64,000 nt of DNA from Streptomyces xanthochromogenes (GCF_014650455.1 NZ_BMUZ01000011.1:1-64000), one strand, 5' to 3'; positions 26,844-36,239 are shown, counted from the stretch's first letter. Numbers and translations are program-made. Notes: generated from the letters alone by a model not told the origin.

Positions 26844-27107
26844 ATGGGCATCATCGCCTGGATTGCCATCGGGCTCATCGCAGGAGCCATCGCCAAGGCG
26901 CTGACCCCGGGCAAGGACCCCGGCGGCTGTCTGGTCACCATGGTGATCGGCATCGTGGGCGGTCTGCTCGGCGGCTGGCTCGGCCAGCTCGTCTTCGGAG
27001 TCGACGGGGTGAAGGGCTTCTTCCACCTGTCGACCTGGATCACCGCGATCGTGGGCTCGGTGATCGTGCTCTTCCTCTACCGCCTGGTGTCCGGCCGTCG
27101 CGGCTGA
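26844..27107 (+). CDS. GlsB/YeaQ/YmgE-family stress membrane protein
   Basis: 87 residues with three hydrophobic helices and the family pattern MGIIAWIAIGLIAGAIAKAL, PGKDPGG, TMVIGIVGGLLGGWLG. These small inner-membrane proteins are stress-linked, with unknown mechanism. A strong terminator follows directly. The AAGGAA upstream lies about 14 nt from the ATG, a little far. Confidence 0.92.
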   Translation: MGIIAWIAIGLIAGAIAKALTPGKDPGGCLVTMVIGIVGGLLGGWLGQLVFGVDGVKGFFHLSTWITAIVGSVIVLFLYRLVSGRRG

Positions 27108-27136
27108 CCGCGGCCCGCTTCGGCGGTGACACCCGG

Positions 27137-27180
27137 ACTCTCCGTGCCTCCCGGCGTCCGCCCGGGGAGGCGCGGAGAGT
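27137..27180 (+). terminator. Strong rho-independent terminator after the YeaQ gene
   Basis: 16-bp arms (27137-27152 and 27165-27180) with one G-U type pair, a 12-nt loop and a following TTTT tract. Right arm GGGAGGCGCGGAGAGT. It is also placed to end the convergent SDR gene. Confidence 0.88.
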
Positions 27181-27240
27181 TTTGCGGGCGTTGCGTCATC
27201 CGGGGGAACGGCCACCCCGGCCCGCCGGCCGCGCCGGGGC

Positions 27241-28029
27241 CTACGGCAGGATCGAGTCGACGTAGCCGCCGTCCACCCGTAGCGCGCCGCCCGTGGTGGC
27301 GGAGGCGAAGGGCGAGCTGAGGTAGACGACCATGTGCGCGATCTCTTCGGGCTCGATGAGCCGCTGGATCAGCGACTGCGGCCGGTACTCGCGCATGAAG
27401 GCGCGCTGCGCCTCGTCCCAGGGCAGGTCGCGGTCCACGAGCGAGTACACGAAGTCCTCCACCCCGCCGGTGTGGGTGGGCCCCGCGATGACCGAGTTCA
27501 CCGTGACGCCGGTGCCCGCGGCCTCCTTCGCGAAGCCCCGCGCAACGGCGAGCAGGGCGGTCTTCGACATGCCGTACTGGATCATCTCGGCCGGCACCAC
27601 CACCGCCGAGTCGCTGGCGATGTTCTGGATCCGGCCCCAGGAGCGCTCGATCATCCCGGGCAGATAGTGGCGGGTCATCCGGACGGCGGTCAGCACGTTG
27701 ACCTCGAAGTAGCGCCGCCACTCCGCGTCGTCGATCTCCAGGGCGGCCTTGGCACCGAAGATGCCGAGGTTGTTCACCAGGATGTCGGCGTGCGGCACGG
27801 CGTCGAAGACGGCCGCGGCGCCCTCGTCCGTGGCGATGTCCCCGGGGGCCGCCACGAAGTCGCCGCCGCCTTCGCCGAGGCGGTCGAGGGCTTCGTCCAC
27901 CGACTTCGCGCTGCGCCCGTTCACGGCGACCCGTGCTCCGGCCGCCGCGAGGCCCGACGCGATGGCCGCGCCGATGCCCTGGGTGGAACCGGTCACCAGG
28001 GCCGTCCGCCCGGAAAGGTCGATGCGCAC
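27241..28029 (-). CDS. SDR-family oxidoreductase
   Basis: 262 residues. TGSTQGIG near residue 14, NNLGIF near residue 88, and Y-x-x-x-K as YGMSKTAL near residue 155. The Ser of the triad appears in NIASDSAVV. The tail GGALRVDGGYVDSI is FabG-like. The C-terminal region VYSLVDRDLPWDEAQRAFMR is a larger lid than in simple FabG. Substrate unknown. It stands alone on the minus strand. Confidence 0.9.
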   Translation of the reverse strand: MRIDLSGRTALVTGSTQGIGAAIASGLAAAGARVAVNGRSAKSVDEALDRLGEGGGDFVAAPGDIATDEGAAAVFDAVPHADILVNNLGIFGAKAALEIDDAEWRRYFEVNVLTAVRMTRHYLPGMIERSWGRIQNIASDSAVVVPAEMIQYGMSKTALLAVARGFAKEAAGTGVTVNSVIAGPTHTGGVEDFVYSLVDRDLPWDEAQRAFMREYRPQSLIQRLIEPEEIAHMVVYLSSPFASATTGGALRVDGGYVDSILP

Positions 28030-28637
28030 GCTGGCTGCCTCCCTACTGCCGCCGGGGCGGCTCCGTTGATACTGCCTCTTGTCCGCTTCCCCGTTTCACC
28101 CGTTTTTCCCACCTGTCCCGGTGGTCCCGGTCGCCCCGCTCTGCCCTGGCCCACCCAGGAGGCTGCCCCGGCCCACCCAGGAGGGCTCGTGGCGTACGGC
28201 GTCGCGCGGGACCGCAGCAGAGCCACCGCCGTCAAGCGGAGCCGTGGGCCGGGGCCGGTGGACGTCCGCCCGGCCCGGCGATCCCGGTCGGAACAGAACG
28301 ATTGCGGGCATCAACACCGCTGACGAGACAGCGCAGTTCGGGCCTCTCGCGGCCGGGGGAGGCGGGGCGCGCACGGCCCGTCGCGGGCGTCTCCCCCACC
28401 GGGCAGGAAAGTTGGCCCCGGCGGCGCCTCGGAGGTGTCGCACGGCGAAACCTGTTGTACCGAGGCGGAGATCGACGATCATAGGGCGAAGGTCGCGGGC
28501 CTTCCCGGCCCGCGCCCGATCGCCGAATCCATCGCCAACGGCGGCGCCGCCCCGCCGCGTGTCCCATCGGCCCGCGTCCATGCCGAGGTCACCGCGCGGT
28601 TCACGGGTGAAGTCGCCCGGATCCGTTAGGACTTGCA
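28030..28637. other. Intergenic stretch, no recognised gene
   Basis: Divergent upstream region of the SDR and phosphodiesterase genes. It holds a 15-bp direct repeat GGCCCACCCAGGAGG at 28148-28162 and 28170-28184 (22 bp apart). An open frame of 64 codons at 28435-28629 has no family match and its start sits too close to its possible ribosome site, so I do not call it. Confidence 0.5.
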
Positions 28638-29378
28638 GTGATATCCATCGCCCACGTCAGCGATCTGCACCTCGACAACAGCCCGCGCGCCACCGAGCGT
28701 GCCGAGCGTGTGATGTCGTATCTGCGCGACCTTCCGGGACCGCTGGACGCCGTCCTCGTCACCGGTGACATCGCCGACCACGCCGCGCCGCAGGAGTACC
28801 AGCAGGCGAAGGAGCTCTTCGCGCTGCCGTACCCGGTGCTCGTGCTCCCCGGCAACCACGACCGCAGGGCGCCGTTCCGCACCGGGCTGCTCGACGGCAA
28901 GCCCGACGACGAGGAGCTCAACCAGGTCGTCCGCACCAAGGGCGCGACCTTTCTGCTCTGCGACTCCACGATCCCGGACCGCGACGAGGGGCTGATCAGC
29001 GACCGGAGTCTGGCCTGGCTGGACGGGGCCCTGAGTGCCGAGGCCGACGACCGGCCGGTGTTCGTGTGCTTCCACCACCCGCCGGTGACGCTGCACACGC
29101 CGTACGTGGACCGGCTGCGGCAGTTCCAGGAGGCGCGGCTCGCCGAGGTCCTGGTCCGTCACCCGCAGGTCGTCGCGCTGCTGTGCGGTCACGCGCACAC
29201 GGCGGCGGCCACCACCTTCGCGGGGCTGCCCCTGCTGGTGGCGCCCGGTGTCGCCTCCACCGTGCCGCTTCCGTTCGAGGGCCGTGACACCGTCGACCAC
29301 GAGCTGGCACCCGGACTCGCCTTTCACGTCCTCGACGACCGGCGCCGGCTGGTCACGCACTACAGGGCCCTGAGCTAG
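28638..29378 (+). CDS. CpdA-like metallophosphoesterase
   Basis: 246 residues. All calcineurin-like metal-binding motifs are in order: VSDLH (near residue 8), TGDIAD (near 43), PGNHD (near 74), FHHPP (near 145) and CGHAH (near 185). They bind two metals and hydrolyse phosphodiesters; the family includes cyclic-AMP phosphodiesterases. The start is GTG at 28638. No signal peptide. It is convergent with the kinase gene. Confidence 0.92.
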   Translation: MISIAHVSDLHLDNSPRATERAERVMSYLRDLPGPLDAVLVTGDIADHAAPQEYQQAKELFALPYPVLVLPGNHDRRAPFRTGLLDGKPDDEELNQVVRTKGATFLLCDSTIPDRDEGLISDRSLAWLDGALSAEADDRPVFVCFHHPPVTLHTPYVDRLRQFQEARLAEVLVRHPQVVALLCGHAHTAAATTFAGLPLLVAPGVASTVPLPFEGRDTVDHELAPGLAFHVLDDRRRLVTHYRALS

Positions 29379-29457
29379 CGAGCGGTATCCGGAACCATCC
29401 GGAGTGACACGGGCGGTGTGCCGCGATGGACTGTGCGCGAGGCGACGGGCCGGGGAC

Positions 29458-30873
29458 TCACCCGATGGGCGTGGGGGCCGGACAGTCCGGAACGGAGGGA
29501 CGGTCCTTCGTGCGGACGGCCGGCAACCAGGCGGCGGTCCGGCCGGCGCCCCGGGGCAGCCGGACGCGGTACCACTCGGCGGAGTGCGTGTCCGCCTCGT
29601 CGATGATCGGCATCCCCAGTGGGAGCCGGCAGTCGACGGCCAGTTCGTCGCCGTGCCACACCCGGGTCGCCACCACGTTGTCGACCGTGTAGGGCCGCGT
29701 CGGGTCGATCGCCAGGCCGAGGCTGCAATCGGCGTTGCGGTCGGTGCGGCCCCGACAGCTCTGCTCGGCGTTGAACACCCTTATGCGGCCGGGGGGTTCG
29801 GCGCTCGGGGCGCCCGATGCGGTGTCGTGCTCGACGTGCGGCCAGACCGTCGCACCCACCGCGCACACCGCGAGGGTGAGGGACGCGGCCCGTCTTCGGC
29901 CACGGCGGACCGACGCCCGCGCGAAGGGCGACACGTCGGTCGCCGTCCGCTCGGCGACGCGGGCCAGCAGGCTCTCGGCGGTGTGCGCGGCGCGGGCGGC
30001 GTGCGTCGGGGCGAGGCAGTCGGCGGTCAGTGCGCGCCAGAACGGTGGCAGCGCGCCGTCGAGCCGCAGCGGCGCCCGGCCGTCGGCGTACTCCTGGGTC
30101 GCCGCGCCGCGCGCCATGGGTGTCGCACCGGGGAAGGGCGAGGCGCCGGCCGCGAACAGTTCGTGGATGGTGATGCCGAGCGCCCAGATGTCGGCACTCG
30201 GCCGGATCTCGACGCCCTGCTCGCCGAGCGGCGCCCGCCAGCGCTCGGGCGGGAGGTAGTCGAAGGTGCCCATGGGGGGTGCGTAGCCATGGGTGCCGTG
30301 GGTGCCGGTCAGCTGGGTGACGAGCCCGAAGTCCGAGAGCTTCACCGAGCCGTCCGCCATGAGCAGGATGTTGTCGGGCTTCAGGTCGCCGTGCACCCAT
30401 CCGCTGCGGTGCAGATGGGCCAGTCCCTCGCAGATCTCCGTGACCAGGCGGGCGCCCTCGGCCTCGCTCACACCGGCATCGAGCAGATCGCGCAGGCTGC
30501 GCCCGGCCCGCTCCATGACCAGCACGATCGCCCCGTCCAGGAGCGGATGGTCGGGTTCGGCCAGGACGAAGGTGTCGAGCAGCCGGATCAGTCGCGGGTG
30601 CGAGGAACCGCGGCCGAACTCGACCTCGCGCCGGGCGGTGTCGGCGACCTTACGGGCCTGGTGCGGTGAAAGACCGGCGGTGGGCAGCACCTTGAGCGCC
30701 ACGGACTCCTCGCCGGGCACGCCCTCCGCGTGGCCCTCGATCAGGCGTCCCGCGTGGACGGTCGCCCACCCGCCGGTTCCGATCGGCTCGACGACCTCCC
30801 AGCGGGCCACCCGGTATCCGGGCGGCAGGAGTTCCGTAGGGTCATCGCCCGATGTGTCGGCCGGACCGTGCAC
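29458..30873 (-). CDS. Eukaryotic-like Ser/Thr protein kinase
   Basis: 471 residues. Gly-rich loop IGTGGWATVH (31-40), catalytic Lys61 in VALKVL, Glu83, the catalytic loop HGDLKPDN (161-168) with D163, and DFG at 181-183. The Arg of the usual HRD is replaced by Gly, so it belongs to the non-RD type that does not need activation-loop phosphorylation in the usual way. A single transmembrane helix lies near 335-352, followed by an extracytoplasmic tail with three Cys (AEQSCRGRTDRNADC). GTG start follows GGAGGGGGG. An FHA-domain gene lies 39 bp upstream on the same strand, a natural partner that reads phosphothreonine. Confidence 0.9.
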   Translation of the reverse strand: MHGPADTSGDDPTELLPPGYRVARWEVVEPIGTGGWATVHAGRLIEGHAEGVPGEESVALKVLPTAGLSPHQARKVADTARREVEFGRGSSHPRLIRLLDTFVLAEPDHPLLDGAIVLVMERAGRSLRDLLDAGVSEAEGARLVTEICEGLAHLHRSGWVHGDLKPDNILLMADGSVKLSDFGLVTQLTGTHGTHGYAPPMGTFDYLPPERWRAPLGEQGVEIRPSADIWALGITIHELFAAGASPFPGATPMARGAATQEYADGRAPLRLDGALPPFWRALTADCLAPTHAARAAHTAESLLARVAERTATDVSPFARASVRRGRRRAASLTLAVCAVGATVWPHVEHDTASGAPSAEPPGRIRVFNAEQSCRGRTDRNADCSLGLAIDPTRPYTVDNVVATRVWHGDELAVDCRLPLGMPIIDEADTHSAEWYRVRLPRGAGRTAAWLPAVRTKDRPSVPDCPAPTPIG

Positions 30874-30912
30874 CGTGCCCCCCTCCGGTCCGCCGGTGCG
30901 CGCTTGCGCGGC

Positions 30913-31710
30913 TCATCCGGCCGTCCCCCGTTCCTGTCCCGTCGCCCCGGTCCGGGGCGGGAGCAGCGCGAGGTGGTCCTCGCGGACCAGACCGAAGCGC
31001 AGGACGAGCCCGACGATCGCCTCGCGCTTGCCGTTGCGGCGGGCCTCTCTGCGGGGCCCGGTCTCGGCGGGCGCACTGATCCGCATCTTCTCGTCGGCGA
31101 GGTAGTCGATGTGCGAGCTGACCGCCCTGGCCGTGAGCCGGCCGCACGCGGGGTGCCCCTTGAGCCGGTCGACGATCTGGGGCGTGGTCGGCACCGCGAC
31201 CGGCGACTCGTCGCGCAGCCGCGGTTCGCAGAGCGCGACGAGGATGAGGAAGTAGAGGGCCGTCTCGTCCAGGGAGTACGCGGTGACGGTCCGGCTCCCC
31301 CACTGGCCGTGCAGCCCGTCCGGGTCCAGGTAGACGTGGTCGGGCGCGAACACCTGGAAGGAGACGGATGTGTTGCGGGTGGGCAGCACGACCCGCGAGA
31401 ACTCGAACGGGATGGGCGCACCGGCCCTTCTCGGCGGCACCCGCAGATACTCCCCCGCGCCTTCCGGGTTCTCCACCAGATAGCTCTGGGTCGGGCTGAG
31501 ATTGCTGAGCTGCCAGTGGTCGTCGGTCACCCTGATCTCGCCGGCGAGCCGGGAGATCGCCTCGTCGTCGAGGCGGAGCTCGACCGGTGTCGAAGCGGAG
31601 CCCCGTCCGAAGCGGGCCACTTCGCCCGGGCCCAGCCGCAGTGTGACCGCGTCGCCGCCCGGTTCGCCCTCGCCCCACCCCGCGGGCAGATGGATCACTA
31701 CCCCGCTCAC
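30913..31710 (-). CDS. FHA-domain protein with C-terminal helix-turn-helix-like region
   Basis: 265 residues from GTG at 31710, which has GGAGGGGG at proper distance; the longer reading from 31734 lacks one. The N-terminal FHA domain (about 15-95) has VARFGRG and the conserved R/S/N positions in ISRLAGEI and LSNLSPTQSYLV. The C-terminal half contains a helical region (VPTTPQIVDRLKGHPACGRL) resembling a winged helix seen in similar actinomycete FHA proteins. It precedes the kinase in the same direction, probably one operon. Confidence 0.8.
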   Translation of the reverse strand: MSGVVIHLPAGWGEGEPGGDAVTLRLGPGEVARFGRGSASTPVELRLDDEAISRLAGEIRVTDDHWQLSNLSPTQSYLVENPEGAGEYLRVPPRRAGAPIPFEFSRVVLPTRNTSVSFQVFAPDHVYLDPDGLHGQWGSRTVTAYSLDETALYFLILVALCEPRLRDESPVAVPTTPQIVDRLKGHPACGRLTARAVSSHIDYLADEKMRISAPAETGPRREARRNGKREAIVGLVLRFGLVREDHLALLPPRTGATGQERGTAG

Positions 31711-31756
31711 GGCCCCCTCCTCGCCCCGCGTCACCGATGCTCACTCGGATCGAACG

Positions 31757-32725
31757 TTACACATCCTGACCATCGGTCAACTCCTGTGTTCTGGCCGATT
31801 TCAGGCCCTGGTGACGCATCCCCGCCGACCCCGGCGCCGACGGGTCGAGGACCGCGTCCGCCAGGTGTTCGCGGAACCAACGATGGCCGGGATCGGCCGA
31901 ATTGCGGGGATGCCAGGCCATTCCGAGGTCGAGGGGGCCAAGGTCGAGGGGGACGGGAAAGGTGCGCAGGCCGAGGGCGGCGGTGGTGGCGGGAAGCCAG
32001 TCCTCCAGGGTGAGGGCGACGAGGTCGGTGTCCCGGGCGAGGATCATCGCGCTGGTGTGGCTGGGCACCACGACGGCCACCCGGCGTTCGAGCCCGAGCC
32101 CGGCGAGGGCCTCGTCGATGGGACCGTTGCGCTTGCCGTGGCGGGAGATGCCGATGTGGCCGGCGGCCGCGAAGCGGCGGGCGTCGATGGGCTCGTCGAA
32201 GAGGGGGTGCCCGCTGCGGGCCACGCCCACCAGGACTTTCCGGGTGAGGTGCCGGGTGCGGACCTCCGGGTCGAGCCGGCCGAGCACGCCGAGCTCGACG
32301 TCCACCGTGCCGTGCCGCAGCGCGGGCCCGCCCTCCAGCGCCTCGGGCAGGAAGACCACGTCCACGTGCGGGGCCTCGGCCCGGACCCGGTCGGTCAACG
32401 GGCCGGCGAGCCCGGCGAGCAGCAGATCGGCGGCCTGCACGGTGAAGCTGCGCCGCAGGTGTACGGCGTCGAAGCCGGCGCCCGGCCGCAGTACGTTGTC
32501 GCAGGCCTGGAGCAACTCCCTTACTTCTTCGCGGAGTTCGAGGGCCCGCGGGGTGGGGACCATGCGCTGGCCCGCGCGGACGAGGAGCGGATCGCCCACG
32601 GTCCGCCGGAGCCGGGCGAGGGTGCGGCTGACGGCCGCGGGTGAGGTGCCGAGGCGCTCCGCGGCGCGGGTGACACTGTTCTCGCGCAACAGGGCGTCCA
32701 GGACGCGCAACAGGTTGAGATCCAT
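31757..32725 (-). CDS. LysR-family transcriptional regulator
   Basis: 322 residues. The N-terminal winged helix is clear (LNLLRVLDALLRENSVTRAA followed by LGTSPAAVSRTLARLR), then the linker helix and a two-lobed effector-binding domain (GHIGISRHGKRN, TDLVALTLEDWLP). The product lacks obvious neighbours as target; LysR proteins usually bind their own promoter and a divergent gene, but here the upstream neighbour is a VOC gene in the same direction. The inducer is unknown. Confidence 0.9.
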   Translation of the reverse strand: MDLNLLRVLDALLRENSVTRAAERLGTSPAAVSRTLARLRRTVGDPLLVRAGQRMVPTPRALELREEVRELLQACDNVLRPGAGFDAVHLRRSFTVQAADLLLAGLAGPLTDRVRAEAPHVDVVFLPEALEGGPALRHGTVDVELGVLGRLDPEVRTRHLTRKVLVGVARSGHPLFDEPIDARRFAAAGHIGISRHGKRNGPIDEALAGLGLERRVAVVVPSHTSAMILARDTDLVALTLEDWLPATTAALGLRTFPVPLDLGPLDLGMAWHPRNSADPGHRWFREHLADAVLDPSAPGSAGMRHQGLKSARTQELTDGQDV

Positions 32726-32839
32726 GCGGCGGGCGCTCCTGAACCACGTCTGTACTTCTGGGCCGGTGGGTGGGCGCTCATTCTCCCACCGGCCCGACGC
32801 CGCCCCCCGGGCCGCCCCGCGGGACGGCCCGGACTGCCG

Positions 32840-33193
32840 TCAGGAGTGGCTGAGCACGTTGATGACCCGGCCGTTCGGGTCGCGCACGAAGAAGCGGCGC
32901 ACCCCCCACTCCTCATCCGTCAGGGGGTGGACGATCTCGGCGCCGCGCTCCACCATCGCCCGGTGCGCGGCGTCCACGTCCTCGACCTCGATGCTCACGT
33001 CCGGCATCACGGGGGCCGTCAGGTCCTTGGTCATCAGGCTCAGCTGCACGGCGGGGTTGTCCTCGGAGGCGAGCGTCACGATCCAGCCGTGGTTCATGAC
33101 TTCCTCGAAGCCCAGCACCCCGTAGAAGTCGGAGCTGTCGGTCAGGGCCTGGCCCTCGGACTCGAAGTTGGGAACGATCCGGCGAACGTACAT
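32840..33193 (-). CDS. VOC/glyoxalase-family protein
   Basis: 117 residues from ATG at 33193, the usual length for a single vicinal-oxygen-chelate domain. Paired beta-alpha-beta-beta-beta units are visible (SSDFYGVLGFEEV and DVDAAHRAMVERGAEIVHP) with the C-terminal RDPNGRVINVLSH. Metal ligand positions are only partly filled, so antibiotic-resistance or lyase activity cannot be claimed. Divergent from the FAD oxidase. Confidence 0.87.
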   Translation of the reverse strand: MYVRRIVPNFESEGQALTDSSDFYGVLGFEEVMNHGWIVTLASEDNPAVQLSLMTKDLTAPVMPDVSIEVEDVDAAHRAMVERGAEIVHPLTDEEWGVRRFFVRDPNGRVINVLSHS

Positions 33194-33366
33194 GAGCCAC
33201 TCCGTGGACGCGGGAACATGCGGGAGGCCCACGCTACCGAAAGCGGAGCGGTCCCACCGCCCGCGCCCGGCGGACCTTTCCGTACTCTGTCCGGTCCCCG
33301 GGGGCCCCTGCCGGGCCGGGGTTGGATTGGCGGCACCATCCGATGTCCAGCCGTACGGGAGGCGCG

Positions 33367-34743
33367 ATGCGGCTCACCACCACCTCCGGCGACACTGTTC
33401 CGGAGCGACTCGTCGAGGAGTTGCGCGAGCAGTTGCGCGGCCCCCTCATCACCGAGGCGGACCAGGAGTACACCGAAGCGAAATCGATCTGGAACGCCTA
33501 TTTCGAGAAGCGGCCGGGAGCACTGGCCCGCTGCACGGGGGCGGCCGACGTCGCCACCGCCGTCCGGTTCGCCCGTGAGCACGACATCCTGCTCGCGGTG
33601 ACGGGCGGCGGGCACTGCTTCGCCGGAACCGGCAGCGTCGAGGGCGGCCTCGTCATCGACACGTCCGCCATGAAGGGCATCAAGGTCGACCCCACGGGCC
33701 GCACCGCGCTCGCCCAACCCGGCCTGGTCCAGGGTGAGTTCGACGCGGAGACCATGCACTACGGGCTCGCGGTCACCGGCTCCCAGGAGTCGTACATCGG
33801 GATCGGCGGCATGACGCTCGGCGGCGGCCTCGGCTGGCTCGCCCGCTACCGCGGACTGCTCGTGGACAACCTGATATCCGCCGACATCGTGCTCGCCGAC
33901 GGCACACTGCGCCGGGCCAGCCTGGAGGACGACCCGGACCTGTTCTGGGCCATCCGCGGCGGTGGCGGCAACTTCGGCGTGGCCACGTCCTTCGAGTACA
34001 AGCTGTACCCGCAGGGCGACTGCCTCGCCGGGCTGCTTGCCTTCCCGGTCGCGGAGACGGGTGAAGTCGCCCGTCGTCTCGGGGAGTTCAACAAGACGGC
34101 GCCGGACGCGCTGACCACCTCGTTCGCCTTCCTCACCGTGGACGGCGAGCCCGCGGTCGGTCTCGGCTACGTCCACGCCGACCCGGAGGCGGGGGGCGAG
34201 GAGGCGGTGGCCCCGCTGAGCGGGCTCGGCCGCAAGCCGCTGCTCAACCACGTGGGCCGGATGCCGTATCTGGCCGTGCAGCGGATGCTCGACGACAACA
34301 CCGTCGCCGGGCGGCGTCTGTACGCCCGCTCGTTCCACTTCGACGAGCTGCACGCCGAGGCCCTGGACATCCTGGGCGAGGGCTTCACCACCAACCCCTC
34401 CGCACTGTCCCTGGTCGGCGGCGGCCTGATGGGCGGCGTCATGGCCCAACTCCCGCCGGAGGCAACGGCGTTCCCGCACCGCACCGGCTATCTGGTCAGC
34501 GTGCTGAGCCAGTGGGAGGACCCGGCCGACGACGCGGCCAACGTCGAGTGGACCCAGCGGGTGTACGAGCGCGTGCTCCCGTACACGACCGGCGGGGTGT
34601 ATGTGAACCACCTCGGTGACGACGGCCCGCAGCGGCTCCACGACGCCTACGGCCCCAACTACGAGCGGCTCACCCGGCTGAAGGCGAAGTACGACCCGCA
34701 GAACCTGTTCCGGGTCAACCACAACATCCTTCCGGCGAGCTGA
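33367..34743 (+). CDS. FAD-linked oxidase of the berberine-bridge type
   Basis: 458 residues from ATG at 33367 (GGGAGG just upstream). The FAD-binding PCMH domain has the flavinylation His in VTGGGHCFAG and the GGxxxGGGLG segment (IGIGGMTLGGGLGWL); the second Cys used for bicovalent flavin in many family members is absent (TGSQESY), so mono-covalent FAD is likely. The C-terminal BBE motif YDPQNLFRVNHNI is complete. Enzymes of this group oxidise sugars, alkaloids or polyketides. A strong hairpin follows. Whether it belongs to the NRPS cluster that starts next door is unclear. Confidence 0.9.
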   Translation: MRLTTTSGDTVPERLVEELREQLRGPLITEADQEYTEAKSIWNAYFEKRPGALARCTGAADVATAVRFAREHDILLAVTGGGHCFAGTGSVEGGLVIDTSAMKGIKVDPTGRTALAQPGLVQGEFDAETMHYGLAVTGSQESYIGIGGMTLGGGLGWLARYRGLLVDNLISADIVLADGTLRRASLEDDPDLFWAIRGGGGNFGVATSFEYKLYPQGDCLAGLLAFPVAETGEVARRLGEFNKTAPDALTTSFAFLTVDGEPAVGLGYVHADPEAGGEEAVAPLSGLGRKPLLNHVGRMPYLAVQRMLDDNTVAGRRLYARSFHFDELHAEALDILGEGFTTNPSALSLVGGGLMGGVMAQLPPEATAFPHRTGYLVSVLSQWEDPADDAANVEWTQRVYERVLPYTTGGVYVNHLGDDGPQRLHDAYGPNYERLTRLKAKYDPQNLFRVNHNILPAS

Positions 34744-34759
34744 CCTTCGGGGCAGCGCC

Positions 34760-34791
34760 AAGGGGGCCACCGGATGACCGGTGGCCCCCTT
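34760..34791. terminator. Hairpin terminator between the oxidase and P450 genes
   Basis: Perfect 14-bp arms (left AAGGGGGCCACCGG) with loop ATGA, lying between convergent genes, 16 nt after the oxidase stop. Confidence 0.82.
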
Positions 34792-34852
34792 CGTCGTGGG
34801 CGGCGTTCCCGTGGACGCCCCTCGCCGTTGGGGCAGTTGCCCCTGTACGGGG

Positions 34853-36079
34853 TCAGGTGGTGCGGGCGACCGGGATGCTGCGGTAGGCGCAGAAGGGGAA
34901 GCGGAAGCCCGCCGCGCTCGGCTGCCAGTCGGCCTCGCCGGCCGGTTCGAGCAGGCCGGGGCGGTCGAGCAGCCGGCCGAACACGGCCGCGCCCTCCACC
35001 CGGGCGAGCATCGCGCCCAGACAGTGGTGGGCGCCCCCGCCGAAGCTGAGGTGGGCGTTGGGCCGCCGGGCGAGGTCGAGGCGCTCGGGGTCGGTGAACT
35101 GCCGCTCGTCGAAGTTGGCGGACGCCAGGAGCAGCACCACGACCCGATTGGGGCGGATGGTGCGCCCGCCCACCTCCACCGGCTCCAGGGTGAGCCGGGT
35201 GGTGGTGTGGATGGGGGCGTCCCAGCGCAGGAACTCCTCCAGGGCGGTGGGCATCAGGGTGCGGTCGGCGCGCAGCCGGCGCTGTTCGTCGGGGTGGTGG
35301 ATCAGCGCGTGGCAGCCGGTGGCGATGAGGTTGGTGGTGGTCTCGAAGCCCGCGTAGTAGAGGAAGAGCGCGTTGTCGACGGTCTCCTCCTCGGTCAGCG
35401 GGCGGTGTTCGTCGTCCCGGGCGAGCGCGATCGCGCTGAGCAGGTCGTCGCCGGGGTCGGCGAGGCGCTCGCGCAGCAGGCCGCGCAGATAGGCGCGCAG
35501 CCAGCGGACGCCGTCGTGGGCCGCGGCCCGCTCGTCCTCCGGTATGAACACGGCGAAGGCCTTGGCGACGTCGAGGGAGCGGCGCATCACCTCGGCGCGG
35601 TCGCTGTGCGGGATGCCGAGCAGGGTGCTCATCACCAGGACGGGCAGCGGCTGGGCGAGGTCGGTGACCGCGTCGAAGGAGCCGCGCTCCTCGGCCGCGG
35701 TCAGGAGCTCGTCCACGAGGTCGCCGATCAGGCCGCTCAGGGTGCGCACGGTCGTCGGCGGGAGCGCCTTGGTGAGCAGGCGGCGCAGCCGCGTGTGGTC
35801 GGGCGGGTCCCGGTCGATGACGATGCCGCGCAGGAAGTCGACGGCGGGTCCGGCACCGACCGACATCTCCTGGAACTCGACCGGGAAGGCGCGGCCGAGC
35901 CTTCGGTCCTTCAGGAGCCTCGACACCTCGTCGTACCGCGTGACGACCCACTGGGCGGGGCCGCCCCGGCACAGCGGCCCCGCCGCGCGGAGCCTGCGGT
36001 AGACCGGATAGGGATCGCGCAGCAGCGCCGCGTCGTCAAGACTGAACCTCGGCAGTTCCCTGTCTCTCACATCGGTCAC
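34853..36079 (-). CDS. Cytochrome P450 (first of a divergent pair)
   Basis: 408 residues from GTG at 36079. I-helix AGFETTTNL (Glu in place of the usual Asp of AGxDT), K-helix ExxR in LEEFLRW, and the heme loop FGGGAHHCLG with Cys353 as thiolate ligand. It shares long identical blocks with the neighbouring P450 (for example GGRTIRP and FGGGAHHCLGA), so the pair arose by duplication. Start choice: a -10 box TACGCT on this strand at 36087-36092 lies just before the GTG, which fits leaderless translation; GTG at 36070 is an alternative. It probably tailors the NRPS product. Confidence 0.92.
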   Translation of the reverse strand: MTDVRDRELPRFSLDDAALLRDPYPVYRRLRAAGPLCRGGPAQWVVTRYDEVSRLLKDRRLGRAFPVEFQEMSVGAGPAVDFLRGIVIDRDPPDHTRLRRLLTKALPPTTVRTLSGLIGDLVDELLTAAEERGSFDAVTDLAQPLPVLVMSTLLGIPHSDRAEVMRRSLDVAKAFAVFIPEDERAAAHDGVRWLRAYLRGLLRERLADPGDDLLSAIALARDDEHRPLTEEETVDNALFLYYAGFETTTNLIATGCHALIHHPDEQRRLRADRTLMPTALEEFLRWDAPIHTTTRLTLEPVEVGGRTIRPNRVVVLLLASANFDERQFTDPERLDLARRPNAHLSFGGGAHHCLGAMLARVEGAAVFGRLLDRPGLLEPAGEADWQPSAAGFRFPFCAYRSIPVARTT

Positions 36080-36120
36080 AACTGGCAGCGTAGGACAGCG
36101 AAGCGAGTCTTCATCAGCCC

Positions 36121-36143
36121 TGAAAGGAAAGAGACAGAACAAC
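36121..36143 (+). promoter_or_regulatory. Candidate cluster box C between the two P450 genes
   Basis: TGAAAG at position 1 and GACAG at 13-17 match the invariant columns of boxes A and B in this cluster (see the related entries). A second GAAAGGAA copy lies at 36147-36154. The match is weaker than A and B and its distance to the forward -10 (TAGGCT, 36198-36203) differs. Confidence 0.5.
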
Positions 36144-36239
36144 TTCGAAAGGAAGATCCTCTCCGCCGTCCGCTGCCGCACGAGCGTTTCCCGCTGCTAG
36201 GCTCCGGCCCGAAATCCCGCCTTTCGACAGGAGAGCGGC

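Noticed and set aside
28148..28184. Two 15-bp direct repeats as a possible CRISPR or mobile-element end
   Set aside because: Only two copies, 22 bp apart, with no further units, no cas genes and no transposase.
28435..28629. 64-codon frame before the phosphodiesterase gene
   Set aside because: Start lies within the possible ribosome site, composition is not convincing and no family fits.
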